Source of the DNA: Pedobacter frigoris
GTDB lineage: Bacteria > Bacteroidota > Bacteroidia > Sphingobacteriales > Sphingobacteriaceae
Direction of reading: 5' to 3'
DNA length: 64,000 nt
Assembly (NCBI RefSeq): GCF_005116445.1
Contig: NZ_SWBQ01000001.1
Location: forward strand, 558,001-622,000
Shown: positions 24,768 to 33,519 of the stretch, in pieces
Layout of the letters: each line of letters begins with the position of its first letter
Numbering within the stretch: the stretch's first letter is position 1
Made by a program: the position numbers and the translations under genes
Notes under the pieces: generated by a model
The model's input: only the letters and a program-made list of their open reading frames with translations
Database searches by the model: none
Told to the model about the DNA's origin: nothing

Positions 24768-25198
24768 ATTATGAAAAGGTTATTAGAATCGCCAGAAAAG
24801 AAATCGGCGTGGTGGAAAGAACTGGTAAAAACGATGGTGCCAGAATTGCTGAATATCTTAATTACTGCAATATTAAATCGCCGGCGCCGTACTGCGCGGC
24901 CTGGGTAAGTTGGTGCTTTGGGCAAGCAGGATATTCACAGCCTAAAACGGCTTGGAGTCCTAGCTTGTTTCCAACTTCAAGGTTGGTTAAGGAGCCTAAA
25001 CCAGGAGTTGTATTTGGTATTTATTATTCGGGCCTGGGTCGCATAGGTCATTGTGGGATAATTGAAAGTGTAAGAAATGATTGGGTTTACGGTTTGGAGG
25101 CCAATACGAATGTAGTAGGGAGCAGAGAAGGGCAGGGAGTTTACAGGAAAATTAGGCATAAGAGGACGATTGCTAAATATGCGGATTGGATAAAGTAA
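24686..25198 (+). CDS. CHAP/NlpC-P60-type peptidoglycan amidohydrolase
   Basis: 170 aa as an open frame. The enzymatic part starts near residue 28 (YEKVIRIARKEIGVVERTGKNDG) and has the catalytic cysteine in SPAPYCAAWVSWCFGQAG and the histidine in GRIGHCGIIESV, the CHAP/amidase layout. The reading frame overlaps the upstream membrane-protein gene, and between the ATG at 24686 and the enzyme domain there is no other ATG, GTG or TTG. The first 25 residues are hydrophobic (FFWAVCIICICG). The true start is therefore uncertain; coupled re-initiation is likely. Probably cleaves cell-wall peptides. Confidence 0.78.
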   Translation: MGASKGFFWAVCIICICGSRGYSRSVVDYEKVIRIARKEIGVVERTGKNDGARIAEYLNYCNIKSPAPYCAAWVSWCFGQAGYSQPKTAWSPSLFPTSRLVKEPKPGVVFGIYYSGLGRIGHCGIIESVRNDWVYGLEANTNVVGSREGQGVYRKIRHKRTIAKYADWIK

Positions 25199-25210
25199 AA
25201 TTAGAAGGTT

Positions 25211-25873
25211 ATGGGTGTTTTAAAAAATGGAATATGGGGTGGAATCAGTGGCAGGGTAGGAAACCGTATATATTATATGTATAAGGGTAAACAGGTGGTG
25301 AGGATGGTGGGTGGAAGTGTGCCTAAGACGCCTAAACAACTTGCGAACCTACAGGCGATGAAATTGGTGGTAGATTTTTTGAAGCCGATTATGAGCTTTA
25401 TACAGGCTGGTTTCAGCGTAGAAGCACATCAAAAGAATAAAGTGCCATATCATTTGGCGGTTGGTGTAAATAAGAAACAAGCTTTGAAGGGTGATTATCC
25501 GGAGATGGAGATCGACTATGAAAATGCAGTGCTAAGTATAGGGAAGCTAGAAGGGTTGACCAGTGTTTCGGTAAGTCTGGTTGGCAATCTAGAAGAGGGT
25601 TTCTCTTTGCGGTTTGATTGGGAGGTATCTGCTGAAGAAAGGGAATGGCCGAGGTGTGATGATCAGGTGATGCTCATGGCTTATTTTCCGGAAGAGTTGG
25701 AGGATAATCCGGCGTGTTTTACAATCGCTGGTGCGGAACGTAATACGGGTCAGGATGTACTGGAGCTACCCTTCTACATTGCAGGCAAGCCAATAGAGGT
25801 GTATGTTTCTGTGATTTCGGAGGATCGGACTGAGGTGGCAGATAGTCGGTATTTGGGGAGGTATGTAATTTAG
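25211..25873 (+). CDS. DUF6266 family protein (copy 2)
   Basis: 220 aa, begins 12 bases after the amidase gene. The start GVLKNGIWGGISGRVGNRIYYMYKGKQVVRM and the following PKTPKQLANLQAMKLVVDFLKP match the family and correspond to the start of copy 1, though the two are strongly diverged. The C-terminal repeats of strand pairs end with DSRYLGRYVI, as in copy 1 (DTKYVGQLTVV). Probably translated with the amidase. Confidence 0.85.
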   Translation: MGVLKNGIWGGISGRVGNRIYYMYKGKQVVRMVGGSVPKTPKQLANLQAMKLVVDFLKPIMSFIQAGFSVEAHQKNKVPYHLAVGVNKKQALKGDYPEMEIDYENAVLSIGKLEGLTSVSVSLVGNLEEGFSLRFDWEVSAEEREWPRCDDQVMLMAYFPEELEDNPACFTIAGAERNTGQDVLELPFYIAGKPIEVYVSVISEDRTEVADSRYLGRYVI

Positions 25874-25905
25874 AACGCCAGAGAAACGGAGAATTGAATT
25901 CAAAA

Positions 25906-25933
25906 AAAGAGACGCCAAAAGTTGCGTCTCTTT
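25906..25933 (+). terminator. Rho-independent terminator, bidirectional
   Basis: AAAGAGACGC and GCGTCTCTTT pair over 10 bp with an 8-base loop. It abuts the ssrA-like duplication, as expected if this was originally the tmRNA terminator before the integration event. Confidence 0.75.
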
Positions 25934-25935
25934 AA

Positions 25936-25982
25936 GTGGAGCCGAAGGGGTTCGAACCCTTGTCCAGTTGTGTGATAAATTA
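25936..25982 (-). mobile_element. ssrA 3'-end duplication (att-like direct repeat, distal)
   Basis: 47 bases identical to positions 27698-27744, covering the tmRNA acceptor 3' strand, the T-arm (GGTTCGAACCC on the tRNA sense) and more. No tmRNA 5' part follows here, so this is a displaced 3' end, the signature of site-specific integration into ssrA. It bounds the hipBA segment on the left. Confidence 0.85.
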
Positions 25983-26016
25983 GGGGCTTTATATTAAGCT
26001 TGATGAATAAATTGCT

Positions 26017-27246
26017 TTATTTTTTATTAATTATGCGCTCTATCAAATCAATATGGGATTTTCCTACGTTGTAATTTTTAGATAGAGATTTCCATTTACC
26101 TAAAGCATCCTTTGTTTGCTCGATAATTTCATCTATATGTTTTTTTGATATTTTCGCCTCCGTACCAAGTTTAATTAACTGATGAGTAGAAGGGTTTTTA
26201 CCCTCACCCATGACCATTGTACTTTGTTCACCGTTCGGTCCACTTGAATAAGTAAGGTCGTAAGCAGGGGCAAGTTTCCACTGGCCATTTTCACTCATAA
26301 GAAAACTGAAGTTTTTTGCGTGATCATCTCTGTTATGGGATAATACATTAAAAACTGCCAGACGATACATTTTTTCTACTTCACGAATATCTTTTGTGAG
26401 CGCGGCAGTTAAATTGAGCAGGTCTTCATAGTCTAGTGAAGGGGTTCGGAAATCAGCATGTAATAGGCCGCTTGCGGTATGCATATGTAATCTTTTGTTT
26501 CCTGATCTATCAAAGCGTTTTACGGCAAAATAACCTGCACTTTTCTGTGATGAAAACAAATGTACCTCTGGCATTAGAAGACCTGCTTCTTTGGCCATTA
26601 AGGCATAAATGTATTCAATTGCTCCGGCACTGGAACCGTCCTGTGAATTGGGAAACTTAACTAGCCATGGCTCGAATCCTTCATGAAGCAGCTGTGCTCC
26701 ATAAGATATATTTTTGTAGTCAGTATCTACACCGATAAGTGCTTTTGGACGTGCGCCAGCAGAAGATCCATTTAAAGCCAATAATTCCTTGATGACTTCT
26801 TCTGAATTACCCTGGAGAACTTCTTCTGTTTGTGTTGCCAGATGATCGAGATCTATGAATTCATGGACATCAGATGGACTATTATCAGGCTCATAAACTA
26901 AAGCGCCCATACCAAATAACCCGACATGGGCTAGACGATCCAAAGCGGAAATATTGGCTGGAGAGATTCCCTGTGACCTCATCATGCGGTCAAAAAGCAA
27001 ACGTCCCCATCCATCGGGCAAACTGTCGCTGAAAACACCTGCTAAGCCTTCAAAGGGGCGTGTTGGTAATTCAATAACACCTTTTTGTAATTGCAGACGC
27101 AACGGTGATATTTCTATGTTCCTTTGTCTGAATTCATCGTTGTATTCAAAATAAATAATACGGTCACGTATGGCTAAACGTCCCACGGATTGAATTTTAA
27201 ATCCAAAATCTAACCCGACTTTGACTTCTGTAATAGGCTGGTTCAT
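26017..27246 (-). CDS. hipA: HipA-family serine/threonine kinase toxin
   Basis: 409 aa, about the usual length for the family. Visible parts: N-terminal subdomain (GVIELPTRPFEGLAGVFSDSLPDGWG), SSAGARPKALIG glycine-rich loop, NRDDHAKNFSFL with the catalytic aspartate, and KLAPAYDLTYSS with the metal-binding aspartate. HipA toxins phosphorylate aminoacyl-tRNA synthetases or related targets and cause growth arrest or persistence. Its ATG overlaps the antitoxin stop (ATGA), typical of hipBA. The pair lies between two copies of the ssrA 3' end, so it is probably horizontally acquired. Confidence 0.93.
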   Translation of the reverse strand: MNQPITEVKVGLDFGFKIQSVGRLAIRDRIIYFEYNDEFRQRNIEISPLRLQLQKGVIELPTRPFEGLAGVFSDSLPDGWGRLLFDRMMRSQGISPANISALDRLAHVGLFGMGALVYEPDNSPSDVHEFIDLDHLATQTEEVLQGNSEEVIKELLALNGSSAGARPKALIGVDTDYKNISYGAQLLHEGFEPWLVKFPNSQDGSSAGAIEYIYALMAKEAGLLMPEVHLFSSQKSAGYFAVKRFDRSGNKRLHMHTASGLLHADFRTPSLDYEDLLNLTAALTKDIREVEKMYRLAVFNVLSHNRDDHAKNFSFLMSENGQWKLAPAYDLTYSSGPNGEQSTMVMGEGKNPSTHQLIKLGTEAKISKKHIDEIIEQTKDALGKWKSLSKNYNVGKSHIDLIERIINKK

Positions 27247-27551
27247 TTTTTACGTCCTCTTTTTCGGGTGGTACTATTTGTGCCTTTTAATACTTCATCT
27301 ATTGATGTGAAATTCGGTTTTGACGGTTTCAACACGTTGATGGTCTCTTCAAGGCCACCAACAACCATCAAAAGCTTCAAAAAGGACTCCAGAGAAATAG
27401 ATCCTTTTTGTTCGAAATTGCGTAAAGTAGCAAGAGGCACACCTGATCGTTCAGCCAAGCCCTCTTGGGTCAACTCCATGGACAGTCTTCTATTCCGAAC
27501 ATTCTCGGCTAATTTTTGTTGTGCTTTGGATGGAGATATAAGTGATATCAT
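27243..27551 (-). CDS. hipB: HipB-like Xre-family antitoxin
   Basis: 102 aa helix-turn-helix protein: NRRLSMELTQEGLAERSGVPLATLRNFEQKGSISLESFLKLLMVV is a Cro/C1 HTH at about residues 20-65. The C-terminus is basic (TRKRGRKK). It should bind HipA and repress its own operon; a palindrome at 27586-27600 is a candidate operator. The stop overlaps the HipA start. Confidence 0.88.
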   Translation of the reverse strand: MISLISPSKAQQKLAENVRNRRLSMELTQEGLAERSGVPLATLRNFEQKGSISLESFLKLLMVVGGLEETINVLKPSKPNFTSIDEVLKGTNSTTRKRGRKK

Positions 27552-27585
27552 AATAGTAGTAATATGATTTATTTGGCAATAACTA

Positions 27586-27600
27586 ATACTATTTTAGTAT
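27586..27600. promoter_or_regulatory. Candidate HipB operator
   Basis: ATACTA-TTT-TAGTAT, a perfect inverted repeat with 6-base arms, 35 bases upstream of the hipB start. HipB-type proteins bind such palindromes in their own promoters; the assignment is inference. Confidence 0.4.
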
Positions 27601-27663
27601 AAATATATAAAATATTAATGAGAGAAGTGATTTGTATCAAAGTTATTAATTATACAAAACTTA

Positions 27664-27690
27664 AAAAGCAGCTCCTAAAGAGCTGCTTTT
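27664..27690 (-). terminator. tmRNA terminator
   Basis: AAAAAGCAGCTC and GAGCTGCTTTT pair over about 11 bp with a 5-base loop, 8 bases after the tmRNA 3' end. Also positioned to stop readthrough from the other strand. Confidence 0.75.
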
Positions 27691-27697
27691 ACGTTTT

Positions 27698-27744
27698 GTG
27701 GAGCCGAAGGGGTTCGAACCCTTGTCCAGTTGTGTGATAAATTA
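27698..27744 (-). mobile_element. ssrA 3'-end direct repeat (att-like, proximal)
   Basis: The tmRNA-linked copy of the 47-base repeat. Together with 25936-25982 it flanks a 1.7-kb segment whose only genes are hipBA. No integrase or recombinase gene lies between. Confidence 0.85.
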
Positions 27745-28062
27745 TGCCTTCTACATGCTTATTTTCCAATTAATTGTAGGGATCTGGCGGGCTGGAAACC
27801 GACCTAACCGTTCACCTTAGGTGCTTTATCTCACAATTGTATCACACCTTACAATTGCCAGCGTTGTTATTTCGATGCCCCATATTCTAACCTAACATCG
27901 CAGCAGTTAGAGGGACAAAAGCTAAGCTAATTCTAAATTAGGCAGCTAAGGCGTAGTTATTTTCGCCAATTATAGTGTGAACGTTCTCTTTTAAGTGCTC
28001 TCCGTACAACGCACTGCATGCTAACATACTCAGCGCCACCCTGTCAAATCCAAAACGGCCCC
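27698..28062 (-). ncRNA. ssrA: Transfer-messenger RNA (tmRNA)
   Basis: The minus strand gives a 5' end GGGGCCG that pairs with the 3' GGCTCC of the acceptor, a tRNA-like T-arm with GGTTCGAACCC, and an open tag frame GGCGAAAATAACTACGCCTT at 27948-27967, continuing to a TAA at 27938-27940. The encoded tag (A)GENNYALAA is typical of Bacteroidota. About 365 bases, normal length. It rescues stalled ribosomes with SmpB. The terminal CCA is not fully encoded. The 3' 47 bases are repeated at 25936, showing that this gene has served as an integration site. Confidence 0.93.
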
Positions 28063-28109
28063 ATTGTATGTATCAAACGCTAAGTCTGATGCGTACAAAA
28101 GTACTAAAA

Positions 28110-29312
28110 TTATGCCACAGTTTTACCGGGATATTGCTTTAAAGCTGCATCCAGACAATCCATGGCTTTGTTAAGGTCTTCTGTGTTAAGAACATAAGCC
28201 ATTCTAACTTCGTTTTTTCCAGATCCTGAAGTAGAGTAAAAACCGGTCGCAGGCGCCATCATGACAGTTGCTCCTTCATGTTCAAAGCTTTCCAGTATCC
28301 ACTGACAGAATTTATCGGCATCATCAATTGGGAATTTAGCAACCACATAAAATGCGCCACCAGGGTTGGGACAAAAAACACCTTCAATTGCATTTAATCT
28401 CTTTACTAAAGTGTCTCTTCTTAGCGTATACTCTTTATTTACAGTTTCAAAATAACTATCAGGTGTATCTACTGCTGCAGTGCCGGCAATTTGTTCTACC
28501 ATTCCAGGGCTTAATCTTGCCTGCGCAAATTTTAATCCTGATTTAATCACTTCTTTGTTTTTGGTGATCAGACATCCTAATCTGGCACCACAAGCACTGT
28601 AACGTTTAGATACCGTATCCATTACTACTACGTTCTGGTCTAGTCCTTCAAGATGCATTGGAGAAATAAATTCCCTACCATCATAACAGAATTCGCGGTA
28701 AGCTTCATCTGAAAATAAGAATAAGTCATATTTCAGGCATAAGGCCTTCAACGCATCCAGTTCTTCTTTTGAATACAAATAGCCAGTAGGGTTATTCGGA
28801 TTACATATGATGATGGCCTTTGTTTTGTCGGTGATTAATTTTTCAAACTCAGCGATGGGAGGTAAAGCAAATCCATTTTCGATATAAGAAAGGATAGGCT
28901 TTACAACTACATTACTCATGCAGGCAAAACCATTATAGTTTGCATAAAAAGGTTCAGGGATAATGATCTCATCACCTTCGTTTACGCAAGTCTGCATGGC
29001 TATAGTGATGGCTTCTGAGCCTCCAACAGTTACCAGGATGTCTTCAGGAGTGATGTTGTATCCTAATTTATTATAGTATTCTGCAAGCTTTGTTCTATAG
29101 CTTAAAGTACCTTCTGACGGGGTATAGGCCCATACATCGAAATCTATATTTTTAATAGCGTTGAGCATGCCTTCAGGAGTGGCGATGTCTGGTTGCCCTA
29201 TATTTAGGTGATATACTTTTTTACCCGCTTTTTTTGCTTGATCAGCAAATGGAGTTAATTTTCTAATTGGTGAAGCGGGCATTTGTGTCCCTTTTTCTGA
29301 TATCTTTGGCAT
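28110..29312 (-). CDS. PLP-dependent aminotransferase (class I/II, aspartate aminotransferase-like)
   Basis: 400 aa, fold type I. Recognisable: YHLNIGQPDIATPEGML, GGSEAITIAMQTC, NPNNPTGYLYSKEELD, SDEAYREFCYDG, and VVMDTVSKRYSACGARLGC with the Schiff-base lysine in SVSKR-type context, then an arginine in AYVLNTEDL-neighbouring C-terminal part. Substrate cannot be told apart between aspartate and aromatic amino acids from sequence; its position beside the aromatic pathway region makes an aromatic aminotransferase plausible. The start MPKISEKG matches relatives. Confidence 0.9.
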   Translation of the reverse strand: MPKISEKGTQMPASPIRKLTPFADQAKKAGKKVYHLNIGQPDIATPEGMLNAIKNIDFDVWAYTPSEGTLSYRTKLAEYYNKLGYNITPEDILVTVGGSEAITIAMQTCVNEGDEIIIPEPFYANYNGFACMSNVVVKPILSYIENGFALPPIAEFEKLITDKTKAIIICNPNNPTGYLYSKEELDALKALCLKYDLFLFSDEAYREFCYDGREFISPMHLEGLDQNVVVMDTVSKRYSACGARLGCLITKNKEVIKSGLKFAQARLSPGMVEQIAGTAAVDTPDSYFETVNKEYTLRRDTLVKRLNAIEGVFCPNPGGAFYVVAKFPIDDADKFCQWILESFEHEGATVMMAPATGFYSTSGSGKNEVRMAYVLNTEDLNKAMDCLDAALKQYPGKTVA

Positions 29313-29325
29313 GGCACAAAAATAA

Positions 29326-29351
29326 AAAACCTCGTTGATTAACGAGGTTTT
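29326..29351 (-). terminator. Hairpin between DUF1573 and aminotransferase genes
   Basis: AAAACCTCGTT and AACGAGGTTTT form an 11-bp stem with a GATT loop and flanking A/T-runs. It separates the two minus-strand genes and could stop readthrough; it lies only 14 bases before the aminotransferase ATG. Confidence 0.7.
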
Positions 29352-29373
29352 AATTGCAAATATCTTGTGGAAA

Positions 29374-29769
29374 TTATTTAGTGCTATTGCCCGCTACGGT
29401 CTCGCCTTTTATGTAAAGTACTTTTGTAGTAGTTTTTGCATTCGAAGTGATGGTGATGCTTTTGCTAAAAGGTAAAGCTGCGCCTGTCGGATTGTAAGTT
29501 ACTTTGATGGTTCCTGTTTCACCCTTTTTTACTGGTGTCTGTGTATATTCAGGTACAGTACATCCACAAGTAGTCTCAACTTTACTCAGAATTAAAGGTT
29601 GATCTCCTATGTTGGTAAATTTAAATTCTACAGATGCAGGTTTGTTCAAAGAGATTTTTCCGAAATCATAAGTTTCCTTATCAAATTTAAATTCAGCGGG
29701 CTTAGATTGAGCATTTGCAGCGACACTTAATCCTATAAACAGTGTAAATAATACTAATAGCTTTTTCAT
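29374..29769 (-). CDS. DUF1573 domain exported protein
   Basis: 131 aa with signal peptide (cleavage near ANAQ). The mature part is one immunoglobulin-like ASH/MSP-type domain: FDKETYDFGKISLNKPASVEFKFTN, VETTCGCTVPEYTQTPVKKGETG, ITSNAKTTTKVLYIKGE. The conserved TTCGCT cysteine pair of DUF1573 is present. Periplasmic, function unknown. Transcribed from a clear promoter at 29791-29820. Confidence 0.9.
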   Translation of the reverse strand: MKKLLVLFTLFIGLSVAANAQSKPAEFKFDKETYDFGKISLNKPASVEFKFTNIGDQPLILSKVETTCGCTVPEYTQTPVKKGETGTIKVTYNPTGAALPFSKSITITSNAKTTTKVLYIKGETVAGNSTK

Positions 29770-29790
29770 CTTTTTAATTGAGTTTTAGAA

Positions 29791-29820
29791 CAAATTTAAT
29801 GTTTTCGTTGGTAATACAAA
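29791..29820 (-). promoter_or_regulatory. Bacteroidota promoter for the DUF1573 gene
   Basis: On the minus strand TTTG (29817-29820), 18-base spacer, then TAAATTTG (29791-29798), matching -33 and -7 consensus. Confidence 0.6.
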
Positions 29821-29876
29821 AAGTATTCCAACATATAAATTCCATTACACAGTTAAGTCATACTTTATATTTTGTG

Positions 29877-29884
29877 TATCTTTG
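29877..29884 (+). promoter_or_regulatory. -7 promoter element of the E1 dehydrogenase gene
   Basis: TATCTTTG, a perfect TAnnTTTG, 19 bases before the ATG at 29904. It supports that start, because the longer reading frame from 29778 would cross the promoter. Confidence 0.6.
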
Positions 29885-29903
29885 CTACATAACTGATTTG
29901 CTT

Positions 29904-32327
29904 ATGATGCCAAATGTGAAACTGACTACCAACCCTATTGATGCTTCAGAGTTAAGTTTTGACGACTTCAAGACGATTGTTATCAAGGACTATAAAATTG
30001 CCTTTGAAAGCCGGCAGGCAAGTTTATTAGGGCGTAAAGAAGTATTAACAGGAAAGGCCAAATTCGGTATTTTTGGTGATGGTAAAGAGGTTCCGCAGAT
30101 TGCAATGGCGAAGGCATTTAAAAACGGTGACTGGAGATCAGGTTATTATCGTGATCAGACATTTGCATTTGCTACCGGTATTTGTACGCTGAAAGAATTT
30201 TTTGCACAGCTATATGCAAATCCAAGTGTTGAAGCAGACCCTGCATCAGCAGGCAGGCAAATGAACTGTCATTTTGCTACCCGTTCTATTAATGAAGATG
30301 GAAGTTGGAAAAACCTGACAGAAATTAAGAATTGTTCATCGGATATTGCACCAACAGGTGGACAAATGGCACGTTTGGTCGGACTGGCTTATGCTTCGAA
30401 ATTATACAGACAAAATCCTGAACTTAGTTATTTGAAGAATTTTTCTGTCGACGGAAATGAAGTTGCTTTCGGTACTATCGGCAATGCTTCAACTTCTGAA
30501 GGTGTATTTTTTGAAGCGATCAATGCTGCCGGGGTACTTCAAATTCCTATGGCTATGTCCATTTGGGATGATGCTTACGGAATATCAGTTCCTGCAAAAT
30601 ATCAGACTACAAAAGAAGATATTTCGGAGATACTTAAAGGATTTCAACGTGATGAAAACGCAGCTGGATATGAAATTTATAAAGTAAGAGGCTGGGATTA
30701 TCCTGCTTTATGTGAAATTTATCAACGTGCAATTGATGTTTGCAGAACTGAACATGTACCCGTATTGATTCACGTAACTGAAGTAACTCAGCCACAAGGT
30801 CACTCTACCTCGGGTTCTCATGAACGGTATAAAGATAAGGCGCGTTTGGAATGGGAACGCGAATATGACTGTATTCTTCAAATGCGTAAATGGATGATTG
30901 AATCGGCCATTGCGACAGAAGAGGAGGTTGCTGAACTTGAGGCGACAGCCAAGAAATTGGTGAGAGAAACTCAAAGGGAAGCTTGGAATGAGTTTTTGGC
31001 AACTATAAAAATTGAGAAGGATCAGGTAATCGCGATGATCAATTCGATTGCAAAAGGCAATCAATCGCTTTTAAAGATTGCAGGACAATTGGCGGGAACG
31101 CCGGATGCGCTCCGTAAGGAAGTGATTTCTGCTGCACGCAAGACCTTGCGTCTAACTTTGCAAAATCCTTCTTCTGAAAGAAGTGAATTACTGAATTGGT
31201 ATGCATCTCAAAGCGCATTAAATATAGACAGGTACAATTCTAAATTGTTTACTGACGGAAAAGAGAGTCCATTTTTAGTTCGTACGGTTAACGCTGAATA
31301 CAATGAAGATAGCCGAATGGTTGATGGTCGTGAACTATTAAACGCATGTTTCGATGCAAATTTTTCACGTGATGAACGCCTGGTAGCTTTTGGTGAAGAC
31401 CTGGGGGCCATTGGAGACGTAAATCAGGGTTTTGCTGGTCTACAGGCCAAATACGGTGATTTAAGAATAACAGATACAGGAATTAGGGAGATGACTATTG
31501 TTGGTCAGGGGATAGGGCTTGCCTTAAGAGGATTGAGACCCATTGCGGAAATTCAATACCTCGATTACCTCTTGTATGCTTTGAATATATTAAGTGATGA
31601 CCTCGCCAGTTTATCATATAGGACCAAAGCAGGGCAAAAAGCACCTGTAATCATTAGGACCAGGGGACATAGGTTAGAAGGGGTATGGCATTCAGGATCT
31701 CCAATAGGGATGATCTTAGGTTCGTTAAGGGGATTGCATATTTGCGTTCCACGTAACATGACACAGGCCGCTGGTATGTATAATACTTTATTTAGATCTG
31801 ATGAGCCAGCATTGGTGATCGAATGTTTGAACGGTTATAGATTAAAAGAGAAACTTCCGGAAAATGTTGGGGCGTATACTGTTCCTTTAGGGAAAGCAGA
31901 AGTTCTTAGACAAGGTATTGATATTACAGTTGTTTCTTATGGTTCTACTTTAAGAATAGTAGAGGAGGCAGCGGAAGAACTTGCTCAATTTGGCATCTCT
32001 GTTGAGATTATTGATCCGCAAACGTTGCTTCCTTTTGATAAAGATCACTTATGTGCACAGTCATTAAGTAAAACAAATAAATTATTGGTAGTAGATGAGG
32101 ATGTTCCTGGTGGAGGTGCCGCATTTATCTTGCAGCAGATATTGGAAGAGCAAAATGGCTATTATCATCTGGATGGTCAGCCGAAGACATTAACAGCTAA
32201 AGCCCATCGTCCTCCATATGGCTCTGACGGAGATTACTTCAGTAAGCCGTCGGTGGATGATGTTGTAGAAACTATATATCAGATGATGAATGAACACAAT
32301 TCGTCAAAATTTCCGGCCATATTTTAG
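29904..32327 (+). CDS. Fused alpha/beta E1 subunit of branched-chain 2-oxoacid dehydrogenase
   Basis: 807 aa from the ATG at 29904 (frame open from 29778; promoter placement favours the shorter start). The N-terminal half is an E1-alpha domain with the thiamine-diphosphate region altered to FGTIGNASTSEGVFFEAINAAG and IWDDAYGISVP, as in the fused Bacteroidota enzymes; the C-terminal half is E1-beta (FGEDLGAIGDVNQGFAGLQ, GHRLEGVWHSGSP, VVDEDVPGGGAAFI). It decarboxylates 2-oxo acids and passes the acyl group to a lipoyl E2. E2 and E3 are not in the window. Monocistronic with a strong terminator. Confidence 0.93.
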   Translation: MMPNVKLTTNPIDASELSFDDFKTIVIKDYKIAFESRQASLLGRKEVLTGKAKFGIFGDGKEVPQIAMAKAFKNGDWRSGYYRDQTFAFATGICTLKEFFAQLYANPSVEADPASAGRQMNCHFATRSINEDGSWKNLTEIKNCSSDIAPTGGQMARLVGLAYASKLYRQNPELSYLKNFSVDGNEVAFGTIGNASTSEGVFFEAINAAGVLQIPMAMSIWDDAYGISVPAKYQTTKEDISEILKGFQRDENAAGYEIYKVRGWDYPALCEIYQRAIDVCRTEHVPVLIHVTEVTQPQGHSTSGSHERYKDKARLEWEREYDCILQMRKWMIESAIATEEEVAELEATAKKLVRETQREAWNEFLATIKIEKDQVIAMINSIAKGNQSLLKIAGQLAGTPDALRKEVISAARKTLRLTLQNPSSERSELLNWYASQSALNIDRYNSKLFTDGKESPFLVRTVNAEYNEDSRMVDGRELLNACFDANFSRDERLVAFGEDLGAIGDVNQGFAGLQAKYGDLRITDTGIREMTIVGQGIGLALRGLRPIAEIQYLDYLLYALNILSDDLASLSYRTKAGQKAPVIIRTRGHRLEGVWHSGSPIGMILGSLRGLHICVPRNMTQAAGMYNTLFRSDEPALVIECLNGYRLKEKLPENVGAYTVPLGKAEVLRQGIDITVVSYGSTLRIVEEAAEELAQFGISVEIIDPQTLLPFDKDHLCAQSLSKTNKLLVVDEDVPGGGAAFILQQILEEQNGYYHLDGQPKTLTAKAHRPPYGSDGDYFSKPSVDDVVETIYQMMNEHNSSKFPAIF

Positions 32328-32350
32328 AAGGAATAACCAATTGTCATAGA

Positions 32351-32391
32351 AAAAGCCCGTAACCTGTTTCATAAACAGGTTACGGGCTTTT
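32351..32391. terminator. Bidirectional terminator between E1 gene and aroC
   Basis: 19-bp perfect stem AAAAGCCCGTAACCTGTTT / AAACAGGTTACGGGCTTTT, 3-base loop, T-runs on both strands, serving convergent transcripts. Confidence 0.92.
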
Positions 32392-32408
32392 AAATTATAA
32401 AGGTAAAT

Positions 32409-33500
32409 CTAGTCTAGTTTATTCGTCTTAGATCTTAATAATTGGTCTGCAATTACTAAGGCAGCCATCGCTTCGACAATAACGACAGCACGAGGTACAA
32501 CACAAGGGTCATGCCTTCCTTTTCCTTTAATTTCAGCAGCTTCACCGGCAGCATTAATTGTTTGCTGATTGTGCATAATTGTTGCTACAGGTTTAAATGC
32601 AACTGAAAAATTAATTTCCATGCCGTTAGAGATGCCACCTTGTATACCCCCAGAGAAATTGGTCAGTGTTTTAGGTTGACCCTCATTTACCAGGAAAATA
32701 TCATTGTGTTCTGATCCGCGCATTTCACTTCCGGCAAATCCGGAGCCGTATTCGAAGCCATGTACCGCATTGATACTTAACATTGCTTTGCCCAGATCTG
32801 CGTGTAGTTTGTCGAAAACAGGCTCCCCAAGTCCAACGGGACAATTCTTAATGATGCAGCTGATCTTACCACCCACGGTATCACCATCCTTGCGTATACC
32901 ATCGATAAATTCAATCATTTGATGAGCCGTTGCAGGATCCGCACAGCGCACTATGTTTTCTTCCCTGGTAGTCAGTAACTCATCTATATTGTCATGTGTT
33001 AAGTTTGGTGCCTGAATGTGCCCGACTGAAGATACATGTGCAAATATTTCAATGCCATGATGTTTTAGCAATAGTTTGGCAATTGCTCCGGCTGCAACAC
33101 GAGCAGCTGTTTCACGCGCTGAAGAACGTCCGCCACCACGATGATCTCTAATGCCATATTTCGCATCATAAGTATAATCAGCATGTGAAGGACGGTAAAC
33201 ATCTGTATTGTGATTATAATCTTTACTGCGCTGATCTTCATTTGGAATCAGCATTGCGATAGGTGTTCCTGTACTTTTACCTTCAAAAACTCCTGAAAGA
33301 ATCTGTACAGTATCACTTTCCTTACGTTGTGTTGTAATTTTGGATTGCCCCGGTCTTCTCTTGTCTAACTCCGATTGTATAAAATCCAGATCTATCGGTA
33401 ATTGTGCCGGACAACCGTCTAATATAACTCCGATGGCTATTCCATGGGACTCGCCAAAAGTTGTGATTCGAAATAATTGACCAAATGTATTGCCTGCCAT
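32409..33500 (-). CDS. aroC: Chorismate synthase
   Basis: 363 aa, full length. [18 protein letters not shown] at the N-terminus, RPSHADYTY, and the signature [18 protein letters not shown] are present. It converts 5-enolpyruvylshikimate 3-phosphate to chorismate using reduced FMN, the last common step of the aromatic pathway. Last gene of the operon pheA - DAHP synthase/CM - aroA - aroC; 19 bases from aroA. Confidence 0.97.
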   Translation of the reverse strand: MAGNTFGQLFRITTFGESHGIAIGVILDGCPAQLPIDLDFIQSELDKRRPGQSKITTQRKESDTVQILSGVFEGKSTGTPIAMLIPNEDQRSKDYNHNTDVYRPSHADYTYDAKYGIRDHRGGGRSSARETAARVAAGAIAKLLLKHHGIEIFAHVSSVGHIQAPNLTHDNIDELLTTREENIVRCADPATAHQMIEFIDGIRKDGDTVGGKISCIIKNCPVGLGEPVFDKLHADLGKAMLSINAVHGFEYGSGFAGSEMRGSEHNDIFLVNEGQPKTLTNFSGGIQGGISNGMEINFSVAFKPVATIMHNQQTINAAGEAAEIKGKGRHDPCVVPRAVVIVEAMAALVIADQLLRSKTNKLD

Positions 33501-33519
33501 TTTGCTGTTCTGTTAAAAA

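Noticed and set aside
25936..25982. Possible tRNA gene from the T-arm-like GGTTCGAACCC
   Set aside because: It matches the tmRNA 3' end exactly and has no anticodon or D-arm part; it is the displaced integration repeat.
27698..28062. Integrase or recombinase gene for the ssrA island
   Set aside because: None of the ORFs between the repeats or next to them has tyrosine or serine recombinase motifs.
29778..29903. N-terminal extension of the E1 dehydrogenase
   Set aside because: It overlaps a clear promoter element and the added residues do not look like the family.
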